From: Chloroflexota bacterium
Lineage (GTDB): Bacteria; Chloroflexota; Anaerolineae; J102
Direction of reading: 5' to 3'
Length of the DNA stretch: 64,000 bases
Assembly: GCA_029782215.1 (NCBI GenBank)
Contig: JAKOVD010000079.1
Span: forward strand, 18,729 to 82,728
The notes under the pieces are model-generated. The model worked only from the letters and a program-made list of their open reading frames with translations. It was not told the DNA's origin and ran no database searches. Shown here piece by piece: positions 44,391 to 52,716 of the stretch. Each line of letters opens with the position of its first letter. The stretch's first letter is position 1. The translations under genes and the position numbers were made by a program.

Positions 44391-45818
44391 ATGCGCCCCT
44401 CTCTTACCTTCGTCCTGGCTCTCCTGGCCCTGACCCTGCTGGCTGCACCGGTATGGATCGCCGGGGCCAGCCAGGCAGCCGAACCGGAAACGCCTGACAG
44501 TGTGGGCGATTGGACCCGGCAGACCACCCACACCAGCGTCGACCTTTTCGACGTGCAGTTTCTCAACGAGCAGACCGGCTACGGAGCGGGCGCTGGCGGC
44601 GTTCTGTTGTATACCACGGTCGCAGGTCAGGATTGGGTACAGCTTCCCACAGGAACCAACGACCGCATCGAAGCCGTGCGCTTTGTTGACAACATGCACG
44701 GCTGGATCGCCGGCGCCAACGGCTTGCTGCGCTCCACCACCGACGGCGGCGCTACGTGGCAACCCTATCCGACCTTATTGCCCAGCGATCTTCACGCTCT
44801 CGCCTTTGTCGCTTCCGATCGCGGTTGGGCTGGCGGCGATGCCGGTGCCCTCTACCGCTATGATGGCGCTGGCTGGTCCCTTCTCAGTATCCCCGGCAAT
44901 CCGGACATCACCACCCTGGCCTTCGTCGATCGGCAGGTAGGCTGGGCAGGGGCCGGCGGGGCGATCTTTCACACCACGAACGGCGGCGATAGCTGGACCA
45001 AACAGGTCGTAAGCCCCTCCAACCACATCGATGACTTTGCGTTTCTGAACGCCAATGAAGCCTGGGCCGTTGGCTCCGGCGGGCTCATCATGCACACGAT
45101 CGATGGCGGCGGCGCCTGGACCTTGCAGACCAGTGGCGTGCAGGCCGATCTGCATGGGATCGCCTTCGCTTCCGCGGAAACCGGCTCGGCCGTCGGTGAT
45201 GGCGGGGTGGCCCTGCAGACCACCGATGCGGGTGAAAGCTGGCAGCGCGACAATCCCGGCACGGGCTTCGATCTGCACGCCGTCGCCTTTCCTTCGCTCG
45301 CAAATGCCTGGGTCGCCGGGCAGGCCGGTACGATGCTCCGCTGGCTGAACCCCGTCCCCACACCTACGCCCACTCCCACAAACACACCCACAAACACGCC
45401 GAGCCCCACGCCTTCACCCACACCGACCCGGACTCCTACGCCAACGCCTGTCCGCACCGCCACCCCCACGGCGACCCCAGCTCATGGAAGCATCCGCCTT
45501 CTAGTCTATCAGGATCGCAATGCTAATGGGCTGCACGATGGGCTCGACTACCCGTGGAGCGGCCTCTTCATCACGCTCCGTGACAGCCAGAATCTGATCC
45601 GCGGCACGGCCACGTCCGCCGGCGATGGCTATGTCACCTTCGTATCATTGGCGCCGGGAACCTACAGCCTGTGGGCCATCTTCCCGCCCGGCTATGCGCC
45701 GACTACGGCCCACCCGGCGGTTGTTCAGGTCACGGCCGAGGGCGAGAGCACGGCAGAGATCGGTCTGGCGCCCTCGGTTCGAATCCTGCACTTCCTGCCG
45801 CTCATCCACCAGCCATGA
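44391..45818 (+). CDS. Secreted YCF48-like beta-propeller with Thr/Pro linker and carboxypeptidase-regulatory-like domain
   Basis: A 475-residue exported protein with signal peptide (residues 1 to about 30). Residues about 40-320 form a beta-propeller of YCF48/BNR type, with repeated blade motifs such as GWIAGANGLLRSTTDGGATW, GWAGAGGAIFHTTNGGDSW and AWAVGSGGLIMHTIDGGGAW. A Thr/Pro linker (about 323-368) leads to a ~95-residue beta-sandwich (SIRLLVYQDRNANGLHDGLDYPWSG), like SdrD B or prealbumin-like domains, and the end HFLPLIHQP. The first domain fold is shared with the photosystem assembly factor, but in this context it is a generic surface propeller. No catalytic site is recognised. Confidence 0.75.
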   Translation: MRPSLTFVLALLALTLLAAPVWIAGASQAAEPETPDSVGDWTRQTTHTSVDLFDVQFLNEQTGYGAGAGGVLLYTTVAGQDWVQLPTGTNDRIEAVRFVDNMHGWIAGANGLLRSTTDGGATWQPYPTLLPSDLHALAFVASDRGWAGGDAGALYRYDGAGWSLLSIPGNPDITTLAFVDRQVGWAGAGGAIFHTTNGGDSWTKQVVSPSNHIDDFAFLNANEAWAVGSGGLIMHTIDGGGAWTLQTSGVQADLHGIAFASAETGSAVGDGGVALQTTDAGESWQRDNPGTGFDLHAVAFPSLANAWVAGQAGTMLRWLNPVPTPTPTPTNTPTNTPSPTPSPTPTRTPTPTPVRTATPTATPAHGSIRLLVYQDRNANGLHDGLDYPWSGLFITLRDSQNLIRGTATSAGDGYVTFVSLAPGTYSLWAIFPPGYAPTTAHPAVVQVTAEGESTAEIGLAPSVRILHFLPLIHQP

Positions 45819-45938
45819 CTTCTATCATGATTCAGAACACGCCCTCCCCTGCCTACACCCAGGGCACGTTTACATCTTCTTTGCAGAGGCCGGCGCCGCC
45901 GGGAACGCTTGCACCGGGTTCGACGCGATGGTATACTA

Positions 45939-45947
45939 TTCCGTCCG
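45939..45947 (+). promoter_or_regulatory. Extended -10 promoter of response regulator gene
   Basis: TGGTATACT (45939-45947) predicts a transcription start near 45954, about 32 nt before the start codon at 45986. It lies just after the upstream surface-protein gene, so the regulator can be expressed independently. Confidence 0.5.
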
Positions 45948-45985
45948 GGGACCGGGAGAACTTGACCGCGTCGCCGCAGGAAGAA

Positions 45986-46672
45986 ATGCGCATTCTTGTT
46001 GTGGACGACGACCCGCCAAGCGTCAAGATGACCGCCTTTCTCCTGCGTGAGGAAGGCTATGAGGTGTTGACGTCGTCCAACGGTCGCGAGGCGCTGCGTC
46101 TGCTCGAGCGCGAGAAGCCCGATCTCATTCTTTTGGACGTCATGATGCCGGGTTTGGATGGCTTCGAGACACTACGCGAAATCCGCGCTCGCTACCATAT
46201 TCCTGTCATCTTTCTGTCGGCCAAAGGTGAAACGGTGGACCGGGTGGCGGGGTTGGAGCTTGGCGCCGACGACTACCTGGCAAAGCCCTTTGAGCCCGCC
46301 GAGCTTCTCGCACGCGTCAAGGCTGTGCTGCGGCGCACGGAAGCGTATGCGCTGGGCGATCCATCTGACCGCATCGAAGCGTCGGGCATCCGGCTCGATC
46401 CGCTCACCAACCGGGCGGAGCTTCCCAACGGCCGCACCGTCGAGCTTACGCCCATTGAGTGCCGTCTCCTGCACTGCGTCATGCGCAACGGTGGCCGCGT
46501 GCTCACACACGATCAGCTTCTCGATAGCGTTTGGGGGGCCAACTACGGCGGCTATCCCAACCAGATCGCCGTCTACGTCCGGCGACTGCGCACCAAGATC
46601 GAGGACGATCCCGACAACCCCACTCACCTGGTCACGGTGAGAGGCGTCGGCTACCGCTTCGAGACCGACTGA
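45986..46672 (+). CDS. OmpR/PhoB-family response regulator
   Basis: A 228-residue two-domain regulator. The receiver domain begins MRILVVDDDPPS, with the phospho-acceptor Asp51 (ILLDVMMPGLDG), a switch Ser in IFLSAKGE and the conserved Lys in YLAKPFEPAEL. Residues about 130-226 are a winged helix DNA-binding domain ending VYVRRLRTKIEDDPDNPTHLVTVRGVGYRFE. The ATG at 45986 has AGGAAG just upstream; the longer in-frame reading is rejected because it would run through the promoter and add no known fold. The likely partner kinase is the histidine kinase encoded 7.4 kb downstream in the same island; this is inference. Confidence 0.92.
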   Translation: MRILVVDDDPPSVKMTAFLLREEGYEVLTSSNGREALRLLEREKPDLILLDVMMPGLDGFETLREIRARYHIPVIFLSAKGETVDRVAGLELGADDYLAKPFEPAELLARVKAVLRRTEAYALGDPSDRIEASGIRLDPLTNRAELPNGRTVELTPIECRLLHCVMRNGGRVLTHDQLLDSVWGANYGGYPNQIAVYVRRLRTKIEDDPDNPTHLVTVRGVGYRFETD

Positions 46673-46888
46673 GTTCGATGCACCGCCTGGTGCTGGCTGG
46701 CCGTACTCGCTGGCGGCATGAATACCGGGGACGTCTCCAGTTTTATGCTCAACCCGGGGGAAACCCCAGCGATGGATCATGCCCTGTGCCCAATTTTCGC
46801 CCCGGTTTCCCTGTTTACTGCGTCTAAACTAGGTAAGGCCGCTCCACGGTGAGCTGGCCGCTCTGGCTGCTTTGATCCTGTGCATTCT
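46673..46888 (+). other. Intergenic region with GNRA-capped hairpin
   Basis: This 216-nt gap has no credible gene. A CG-rich hairpin GGGG-GAAA-CCCC (46756-46767) with a stable GNRA tetraloop lies in the middle, with CCGGGG runs nearby that could pair. I tried to match it to cyclic-di-GMP, cobalamin and SAM riboswitches and could not. It could be a leader RNA element of the large Ig-like surface protein. Confidence 0.3.
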
Positions 46889-49800
46889 ATGAATCTCCCA
46901 CCCCTTCATCGCCTGCTGACCATCCTTGCAGTAGTGCTGCTCTTGGCCGTGGCGGCGTCGCCGCTCCTGGCCGCTCCGCCCACCGGCGCTGCCTCCGGGC
47001 CAGTCGGCCCCGCTGCAAGCACGCCTGGCGCCACCTCCTGGTATGACTTCAGCCCCAGCATCGGCCAATGGATTGGCGCTGTGCCTGCCGTCGTGGCGGT
47101 CACGGCCAACAATGCCGATGGTCTGATGGACCTGGGAGGCTACCGGACGTCGATCGATGGGGGCAACTCATGGTCGGACTGGCAGCTGGACAATCTGCAG
47201 GTCGAAACCCTGGACGCCAACACGCGCCGTTTGACAGCCAGCCAGGTCACTCTCTCTGCGGGCATCAACTTCATCCAGTTCCGCATCCACACCAACGCCG
47301 GCACGGATGACGCCAGCCCTGCCTATCCCCTCTACGTCGATCTGCAGGCGCCAGGGTCCCCCCTCAATCTCCAGCCGCAGCCTGCCACCTGGACCCGTGT
47401 CAACGCCTTCGGCGCCTCGTGGACCAATCCCTCCGACCCCACCGGCATCGGCGGCGCCTGGTACAAGATCGACAGCGCCCCCACTGCGGCCAACGACGGC
47501 GCCTTCGTGGCCGGCAGCAACCTCACCAGCATCAACGATGTGTCGGTCAGCGGCGATGGCGAACACCACGTCTGGTTGTGGTTGGCCGATGGCTTGGGGC
47601 ATGCCGATCCCTCGACGGCTGTCTCCATGACGGTCAGACTCGATACGACGCCCCCCGGAACCCTCACCAACTACGCCGTGACGCCGTCGACCTGGACGCG
47701 CGTCAATCAGTTCAACCTGACCTGGACGTCGCCCATCGATCCTAGCGGCATTGCCGGTGTGCGCTATCGCCTCGATTCCCCTCCGGCGACGCCAGACGAT
47801 GGCACCTTCGTCGCCGGTGCGCTCGCCGGCATCAGCAACTTCGCGATTCCCGGGAACGCGGATGGTGCTCATGCACTCTGGGTGTGGCCGGTCGACAATG
47901 CCGGCAACGGGGCTCTGCCGGCGGCTGCCGTTTCCCTGCCGCTGCAACTGGACCAGACGCCGCCGAGCCCACCCGTTACCGTCCCGCAGATCTCCCCCAC
48001 GGGCTGGCAGACCGCCACCAGCACCACCTACACCCTCACCTGGCAGAATCCAACCGATCCCAGCGGCATCGCAGGCGCCTGCTACAAACTGGGAGCGGCC
48101 CCCACCTCAAATGAGGATGGCACCTGTGTGGACGGCGCCAACATCAATCAGATCGCCGGCATCCAGGCCCCAGCGCCGGGAAGCTATCATCTCTTCCTGT
48201 GGCTCCGGGATGGCGCTGGCAACAGCGACCAAAACAGACGCGGCACGGTGCTTGACGCCGTGCGCTGGGACCCGGCGACGCCCGATCTCTTCATCGACGC
48301 CTCAGGGCCGGCAGGGCTTAATGGCTGGTATCGCGGCCCCATCGATCTGACTTTGATCGCCACCGATGTGGGCTCGGGGCTTGCCCACGTGCAATACAAC
48401 CTGGACGGAAGCGGCTATGTCGAAGGCAGACAGCTTCGCATCGCCGCCGAAGGCGCCCACAGCCTGTTGGCGCAGGCGATCGACGTCGCCGGAAACCAGG
48501 TCTTGATTGGACCCAGTCCCTATCCTATCGACTCACTGCCTCCCCATACCGGGCTCAGTCTCAATCAGACGCCGGCCTACCAGGACTGGTTCACGACCAC
48601 GGTCACGGCGACGCTGACGGCCACCGACGCCGTGTCAGGCCCTGATTACGTGCAGTGGCGCCTTGATGGCGGCAGTTGGCAGCAGGGCGCCAGCGCCGCT
48701 GTGAGCACGGAAGGACAACACACCCTGGAGTACCGGGCCGTCGATCGGGCCGGAAACATCGAGCCAATCCAGTCGGCACAGATCGGGATCGACCGCTCAC
48801 CGCCCGTCACCTCTTACCTCATCCTTCCTTCTCCCACCGCCAGCGGGTGGTACACCCAACCGGTCGGCGTGACGCTGGTTCCGGCCGATGACGGCGCCGG
48901 TGTTGCCGATACCTATTACCGCCTGGACAACGGCACCTGGCAGAAGGGCGCCGGCTTCGACCTGACCGACAGCGGCGTCCATACCGTCGACTTCTACTCT
49001 GTGGACCATCTGGGACAGCAGGAAACGCCCTACAGCATTCCGGGCGGGATTCGCATCGATCGCGACGCCCCGCGCGCGCCCACGCCCATCGGCGTCTCGC
49101 CAAACGGTTGGACGAACCGCAATGACTTCGATCTCCTGATGGCCGTGCCGCCCGACCTGAGCGGCATCGACGGCGCCTACGTCAAGATCGGCGCCCCCCC
49201 AACCTCCGCTTCCGACGGGACCTGGTATCCGGGCAGTGGCAGCAGTCTGCAAAACCTCAAGGTGCCAGGTGAGGGTCGTTTCAAGGCCTATGTCTGGCTT
49301 CGCGACGTAGCCGGCAACGTTGACAGCTCCCGCCGCGGCGTCTGGGACCAGGCGTTTGCCCTTTCCTACGACGCCACGTCCCCCACCACTACCGCAGCGA
49401 TCACGGGAACACAGGGTGAGAGAGGCTGGTTCACCACGCCTGTCACCGTCACCCTGACCGCCACAGACACGAATTCCGGCGTCGCCAGCACCCAGGTGAG
49501 CATCGACGGCGCCACGCCGGTGACGACAACGGTCTTCGGTCTCAATACACCCGACAAGCATACGCTGCGCTTCAACAGCGTCGATGTCGCCGCCAACGTC
49601 GAGCAGGAGCACCTCGTCACCGTCCGCATCGATCCCGAGGCGCCGGGTAGCCCGCAGGCCGTGACCACCAATCCCCAAGGCTGGTCACGAGCGAACAGCT
49701 TCTCGCTAACGTGGACGAATCCCCCCGATCTCTCCGGGATCGCCACCGGCTACTACAAGATCGGCGCGCCCCCACAGAACCCCAAGGATGGCGTCTCGAT

Positions 49801-51184
49801 CCCGCCCACCGGCAGCGCCATCGGCATCACCGTTCCGGGTGATGGCGCCTGGGATATCCATTTCTGGCTGGTGGACCAGGCCGGCAACGTCGATCTTGCC
49901 TCCAAGGTCACACGCCCCAGCGCGTTTCGCTATGATGGCAATCCTCCCACAACCAACTCCACCATCCTGGAAGGTAGCCCTGGCAAGAACGGCTGGTACA
50001 CTTCCCCTGTCGTCGTTCGCCTGGCCGCCATCGACACTGTTTCGGGCGTCACGAATCTGCATTACCGCATCGACGGCGGCAGTTGGGTGGAAGCTATCGC
50101 CAACGCCAGCCTCACCCTGGATACCACCGGCCAACACCTGGTGGAATACCAGGCCACTGATGCTGCGGGCAACGTCGAGCCGATTCGCCAAATGCCCGTC
50201 AAGGTCGATCTGGCGCCGCCCTGGCCCTACTTTGAGACGGCTGATCGCTACCAGCGCCAGACGTCGTTTGTCCTGGGTTGGAACGCCGGCGATGAACCTG
50301 GTGGCAGCGGGCGCGATGGTTTCGACCTGCAGGTCCGCGATGGCCGCAACGGGGCCTGGCAGGCGTGGGGAGCCGCCAACGTCTCCGACACCAGCGGACG
50401 CTTCTACGGGAACCTTGGGCACCGCTACTTCTTCCGCGTGCGCGCCCGCGACAACGCCGGCAATCTCTCGCCCTGGACCGAGCTCCCCTGGGGTGTCTAT
50501 ATTGATCGCGTGGTCAACGGCGATTTTGCCGGCGGCAGCTTTGGCGCCTGGCAGCATGACGGTCCCCTGGCCCAGACGGTCTTGAGCACGACCTCAGGCC
50601 CAGCCGGCAAGACCGGCTTCGTCGCTCAGCTTGGCTCGCCTGACTATGGCCCCAACGTGCCGGGCATGGATATTCCCTCGAACAGCCTCGGCAGTGTCCC
50701 GGTCGGCAACGGCCGGATCACGCAGCAGATCCGCATCCCCGGCCTGGACGTGCTGGACCGCCCGACCCTCTCCTTCTGGTACCGTATCTACACCTACGAT
50801 ACGGCCTACGGGGAAAACCAGCAGAAGGCGTTTGACACGCTCGACGCCCGGCTGATCGGCAGCAATGGCGAGTGGCTGGCGCTGCGCGATGGGTTGCCGT
50901 TCAACGATTGGCAGGCGGGAAAGTTTGCCGACATGGGCTGGCGCTATGCCAGCGTGGAAGTGCCGGCCTCGTGGGCAGGCGAAACGGCCACCCTCAGCAT
51001 TGAAAACTGGAATCGTATTGATGGACGCCTCAACACCTGGAGCTGGGTGACTGACATTCGTTTGTGGGAGCCCGACCGTGTCTACCTGCCGGCGCTGACC
51101 ACTCCGGGCAGCCCTGGCGCCGTCCAGGCCGCGGAGGTGGAGCCCACTTCCACCCCTGTTCCATCGCCAGATAGCTTGCGTTAG
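46889..51184 (+). CDS. Large secreted Ig-like/OmpL47-type repeat protein
   Basis: A 1,431-residue exported protein with a signal peptide (MNLPPLHRLLTILAVVLLLAVAA region). It alternates two repeat types of about 95-110 residues. One carries WTRVN.F..TW..P.DPSGI.G..YK(I/L) ... DG.FV.G, seen about five times. The other carries TVTATLTATDA.SG...V.YRLDGG.W ... G.HTLEYRAVDRAGN, like OmpL47-type Ig repeats. The C-terminal ~200 residues (NGDFAGGSFGAWQHDGPL onward) resemble a carbohydrate-binding beta-sandwich. DRVYLPALTTP is found about 35 residues before the end. No catalytic residues are recognised; it is probably structural or adhesive. A GTG at 46880 is an alternative start three codons upstream. 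Confidence 0.75.
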   Translation: MNLPPLHRLLTILAVVLLLAVAASPLLAAPPTGAASGPVGPAASTPGATSWYDFSPSIGQWIGAVPAVVAVTANNADGLMDLGGYRTSIDGGNSWSDWQLDNLQVETLDANTRRLTASQVTLSAGINFIQFRIHTNAGTDDASPAYPLYVDLQAPGSPLNLQPQPATWTRVNAFGASWTNPSDPTGIGGAWYKIDSAPTAANDGAFVAGSNLTSINDVSVSGDGEHHVWLWLADGLGHADPSTAVSMTVRLDTTPPGTLTNYAVTPSTWTRVNQFNLTWTSPIDPSGIAGVRYRLDSPPATPDDGTFVAGALAGISNFAIPGNADGAHALWVWPVDNAGNGALPAAAVSLPLQLDQTPPSPPVTVPQISPTGWQTATSTTYTLTWQNPTDPSGIAGACYKLGAAPTSNEDGTCVDGANINQIAGIQAPAPGSYHLFLWLRDGAGNSDQNRRGTVLDAVRWDPATPDLFIDASGPAGLNGWYRGPIDLTLIATDVGSGLAHVQYNLDGSGYVEGRQLRIAAEGAHSLLAQAIDVAGNQVLIGPSPYPIDSLPPHTGLSLNQTPAYQDWFTTTVTATLTATDAVSGPDYVQWRLDGGSWQQGASAAVSTEGQHTLEYRAVDRAGNIEPIQSAQIGIDRSPPVTSYLILPSPTASGWYTQPVGVTLVPADDGAGVADTYYRLDNGTWQKGAGFDLTDSGVHTVDFYSVDHLGQQETPYSIPGGIRIDRDAPRAPTPIGVSPNGWTNRNDFDLLMAVPPDLSGIDGAYVKIGAPPTSASDGTWYPGSGSSLQNLKVPGEGRFKAYVWLRDVAGNVDSSRRGVWDQAFALSYDATSPTTTAAITGTQGERGWFTTPVTVTLTATDTNSGVASTQVSIDGATPVTTTVFGLNTPDKHTLRFNSVDVAANVEQEHLVTVRIDPEAPGSPQAVTTNPQGWSRANSFSLTWTNPPDLSGIATGYYKIGAPPQNPKDGVSIPPTGSAIGITVPGDGAWDIHFWLVDQAGNVDLASKVTRPSAFRYDGNPPTTNSTILEGSPGKNGWYTSPVVVRLAAIDTVSGVTNLHYRIDGGSWVEAIANASLTLDTTGQHLVEYQATDAAGNVEPIRQMPVKVDLAPPWPYFETADRYQRQTSFVLGWNAGDEPGGSGRDGFDLQVRDGRNGAWQAWGAANVSDTSGRFYGNLGHRYFFRVRARDNAGNLSPWTELPWGVYIDRVVNGDFAGGSFGAWQHDGPLAQTVLSTTSGPAGKTGFVAQLGSPDYGPNVPGMDIPSNSLGSVPVGNGRITQQIRIPGLDVLDRPTLSFWYRIYTYDTAYGENQQKAFDTLDARLIGSNGEWLALRDGLPFNDWQAGKFADMGWRYASVEVPASWAGETATLSIENWNRIDGRLNTWSWVTDIRLWEPDRVYLPALTTPGSPGAVQAAEVEPTSTPVPSPDSLR

Positions 51185-51214
51185 CGCCAGCCAAGGACTA
51201 CACTCTCCCGGTGC

Positions 51215-52711
51215 ATGACCTCCCACCCTCTTTCGCGTAGTCCGGGCTCAACGGCGCCGCCAGGAACCGAGCGAGTTCCCGGCGCCGACCTTGAACCCGA
51301 AACGCTGCCCGCAGGCGAGCAGGCCGACGCCCTGTATGCCGAGGGCATGATGTACTACCAACGCCGCCAGTGGCGAGATGCCCTGGCGGCTCTTACGCGC
51401 TTGCAGGCCCTGCAGCCGCAGCGCCAGGGGGTGTCGGCGCTGGTCGATGAGATCAACTGGTTCATCCAGTTGGAGGAAATGGCGCCGCAGCAGAAACCGC
51501 TGGACGTCGCCGAAGGAGCTTCGACGACCCGGCTGCGCTGGCTGCCCTGGATCCTGAGCCTGCTGATCCTGGTCGCCGCCGTCATCACCATTGTGGCGGT
51601 GGCGGGAGACCGCATTTTGGGTCTCCCCGGCCGGGCGCCGGATCCCAGCCTGGTCGAGCTGTACAACGAAGGCCAGTCACAGCTCGCCATCGGCAACTAT
51701 GACGGCGCCACCAAGGCTTTCGAGCGCATTCTTGCCATTGATGCCAGTGACATCGGTGCCCAGGCAGGGCTGAAACAGGCACAGCTTCTCAACGACCTGG
51801 CGCAAAAGTACAAGGCGGCGCAGCAGTCGATCGCGGACAGAAACTGGACCACAGCCCGCACCCAGTTGGAAGCCATCTCCTCTGTCTATCCCTCCTACGA
51901 GGATGTGGATAAGCTGCTGCCCTATGTCCAGCGCCAGCAGGAGATGGATGAGCTCTTCGACCAGGGCGCCACGGCCTACAACGCCAGCAATTGGCCCGAG
52001 GCGATTCGCTTGTTTGCGATGGTGCGCGATCGCGACCCTTCGTTCCGCACGGATGCAGTGCAGGAATCCCTGTTCGTGAGTTACCTCGAACAGGGTGAAA
52101 GCCTGGTCAACACCCCGGGAAATGGGCCGGACAATGTACGGCAAGCCATCCAGCACTTCAATGCCGCCCTGACCATCCATCCCGACAACCAACGCGCAGC
52201 CGAAAGCCGGCGTTTGGCGGGTCTCTACGAAATGGGAATGCGCGCGTCCGAGCGCCAGGACTGGAACGCCGTCGTGGACAACCTCCACCCCATCTACGCG
52301 ACACGGCCAGGCTATGGAGGCGGGCAGATCACCTGCCTGCTATATCAGGCCTACACGGCCCTGGCCAAAACAGAGATTGGCCAGGGCAACTACCGCGCGG
52401 CGCTGGCGAACGTTCAGACTGCACTTGGACTGCAACCGGCGTGCGGCGAGCCCACCGCGGCCAGGGAGATCGAACAGGCCGTCCTGCTGGCGTTGGCAAC
52501 CCCCACACCCACCAGTACGGCCACGGCCACTTCCACCTCGACCCCTCTGCCCACGGCAACGCGCACGCCTTTACCCACCGCCACGTCTTCGCCTACCGCC
52601 ACACCCACCCTGCCGCCGCCTACGAACACCCCGACACCACCGCCGCACCATGAACCCGAGCCGCCGTCGCCCACCGACACCCCGGAGCCGCCGCCGACTC
52701 CTTACCGGTAG
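51215..52711 (+). CDS. Membrane TPR protein with Thr/Pro tail ending TPYR
   Basis: A 498-residue protein. Residues about 35-95 form one TPR-like helical pair, followed by a single transmembrane helix (LPWILSLLILVAAVITIVAVAG, about residues 108-130). Four or more TPR-like units cover residues about 145-425 (LVELYNEGQSQLAIGNYDGATKAFERILAID and following). The last 70 residues are Thr/Pro-rich and end PPPTPYR. The larger TPR part and the tail are probably outside the cytoplasm. The next gene begins 5 nt after the stop and ends with the same four residues. It may act as an assembly platform for the neighbouring surface proteins (inference). Confidence 0.7.
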   Translation: MTSHPLSRSPGSTAPPGTERVPGADLEPETLPAGEQADALYAEGMMYYQRRQWRDALAALTRLQALQPQRQGVSALVDEINWFIQLEEMAPQQKPLDVAEGASTTRLRWLPWILSLLILVAAVITIVAVAGDRILGLPGRAPDPSLVELYNEGQSQLAIGNYDGATKAFERILAIDASDIGAQAGLKQAQLLNDLAQKYKAAQQSIADRNWTTARTQLEAISSVYPSYEDVDKLLPYVQRQQEMDELFDQGATAYNASNWPEAIRLFAMVRDRDPSFRTDAVQESLFVSYLEQGESLVNTPGNGPDNVRQAIQHFNAALTIHPDNQRAAESRRLAGLYEMGMRASERQDWNAVVDNLHPIYATRPGYGGGQITCLLYQAYTALAKTEIGQGNYRAALANVQTALGLQPACGEPTAAREIEQAVLLALATPTPTSTATATSTSTPLPTATRTPLPTATSSPTATPTLPPPTNTPTPPPHHEPEPPSPTDTPEPPPTPYR

Positions 52712-52716
52712 CGCTC

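Noticed and set aside
46673..46888. Leader considered as a cyclic-di-GMP, cobalamin or SAM riboswitch
   Set aside because: The conserved blocks of these aptamers are absent; only a GNRA hairpin is seen.
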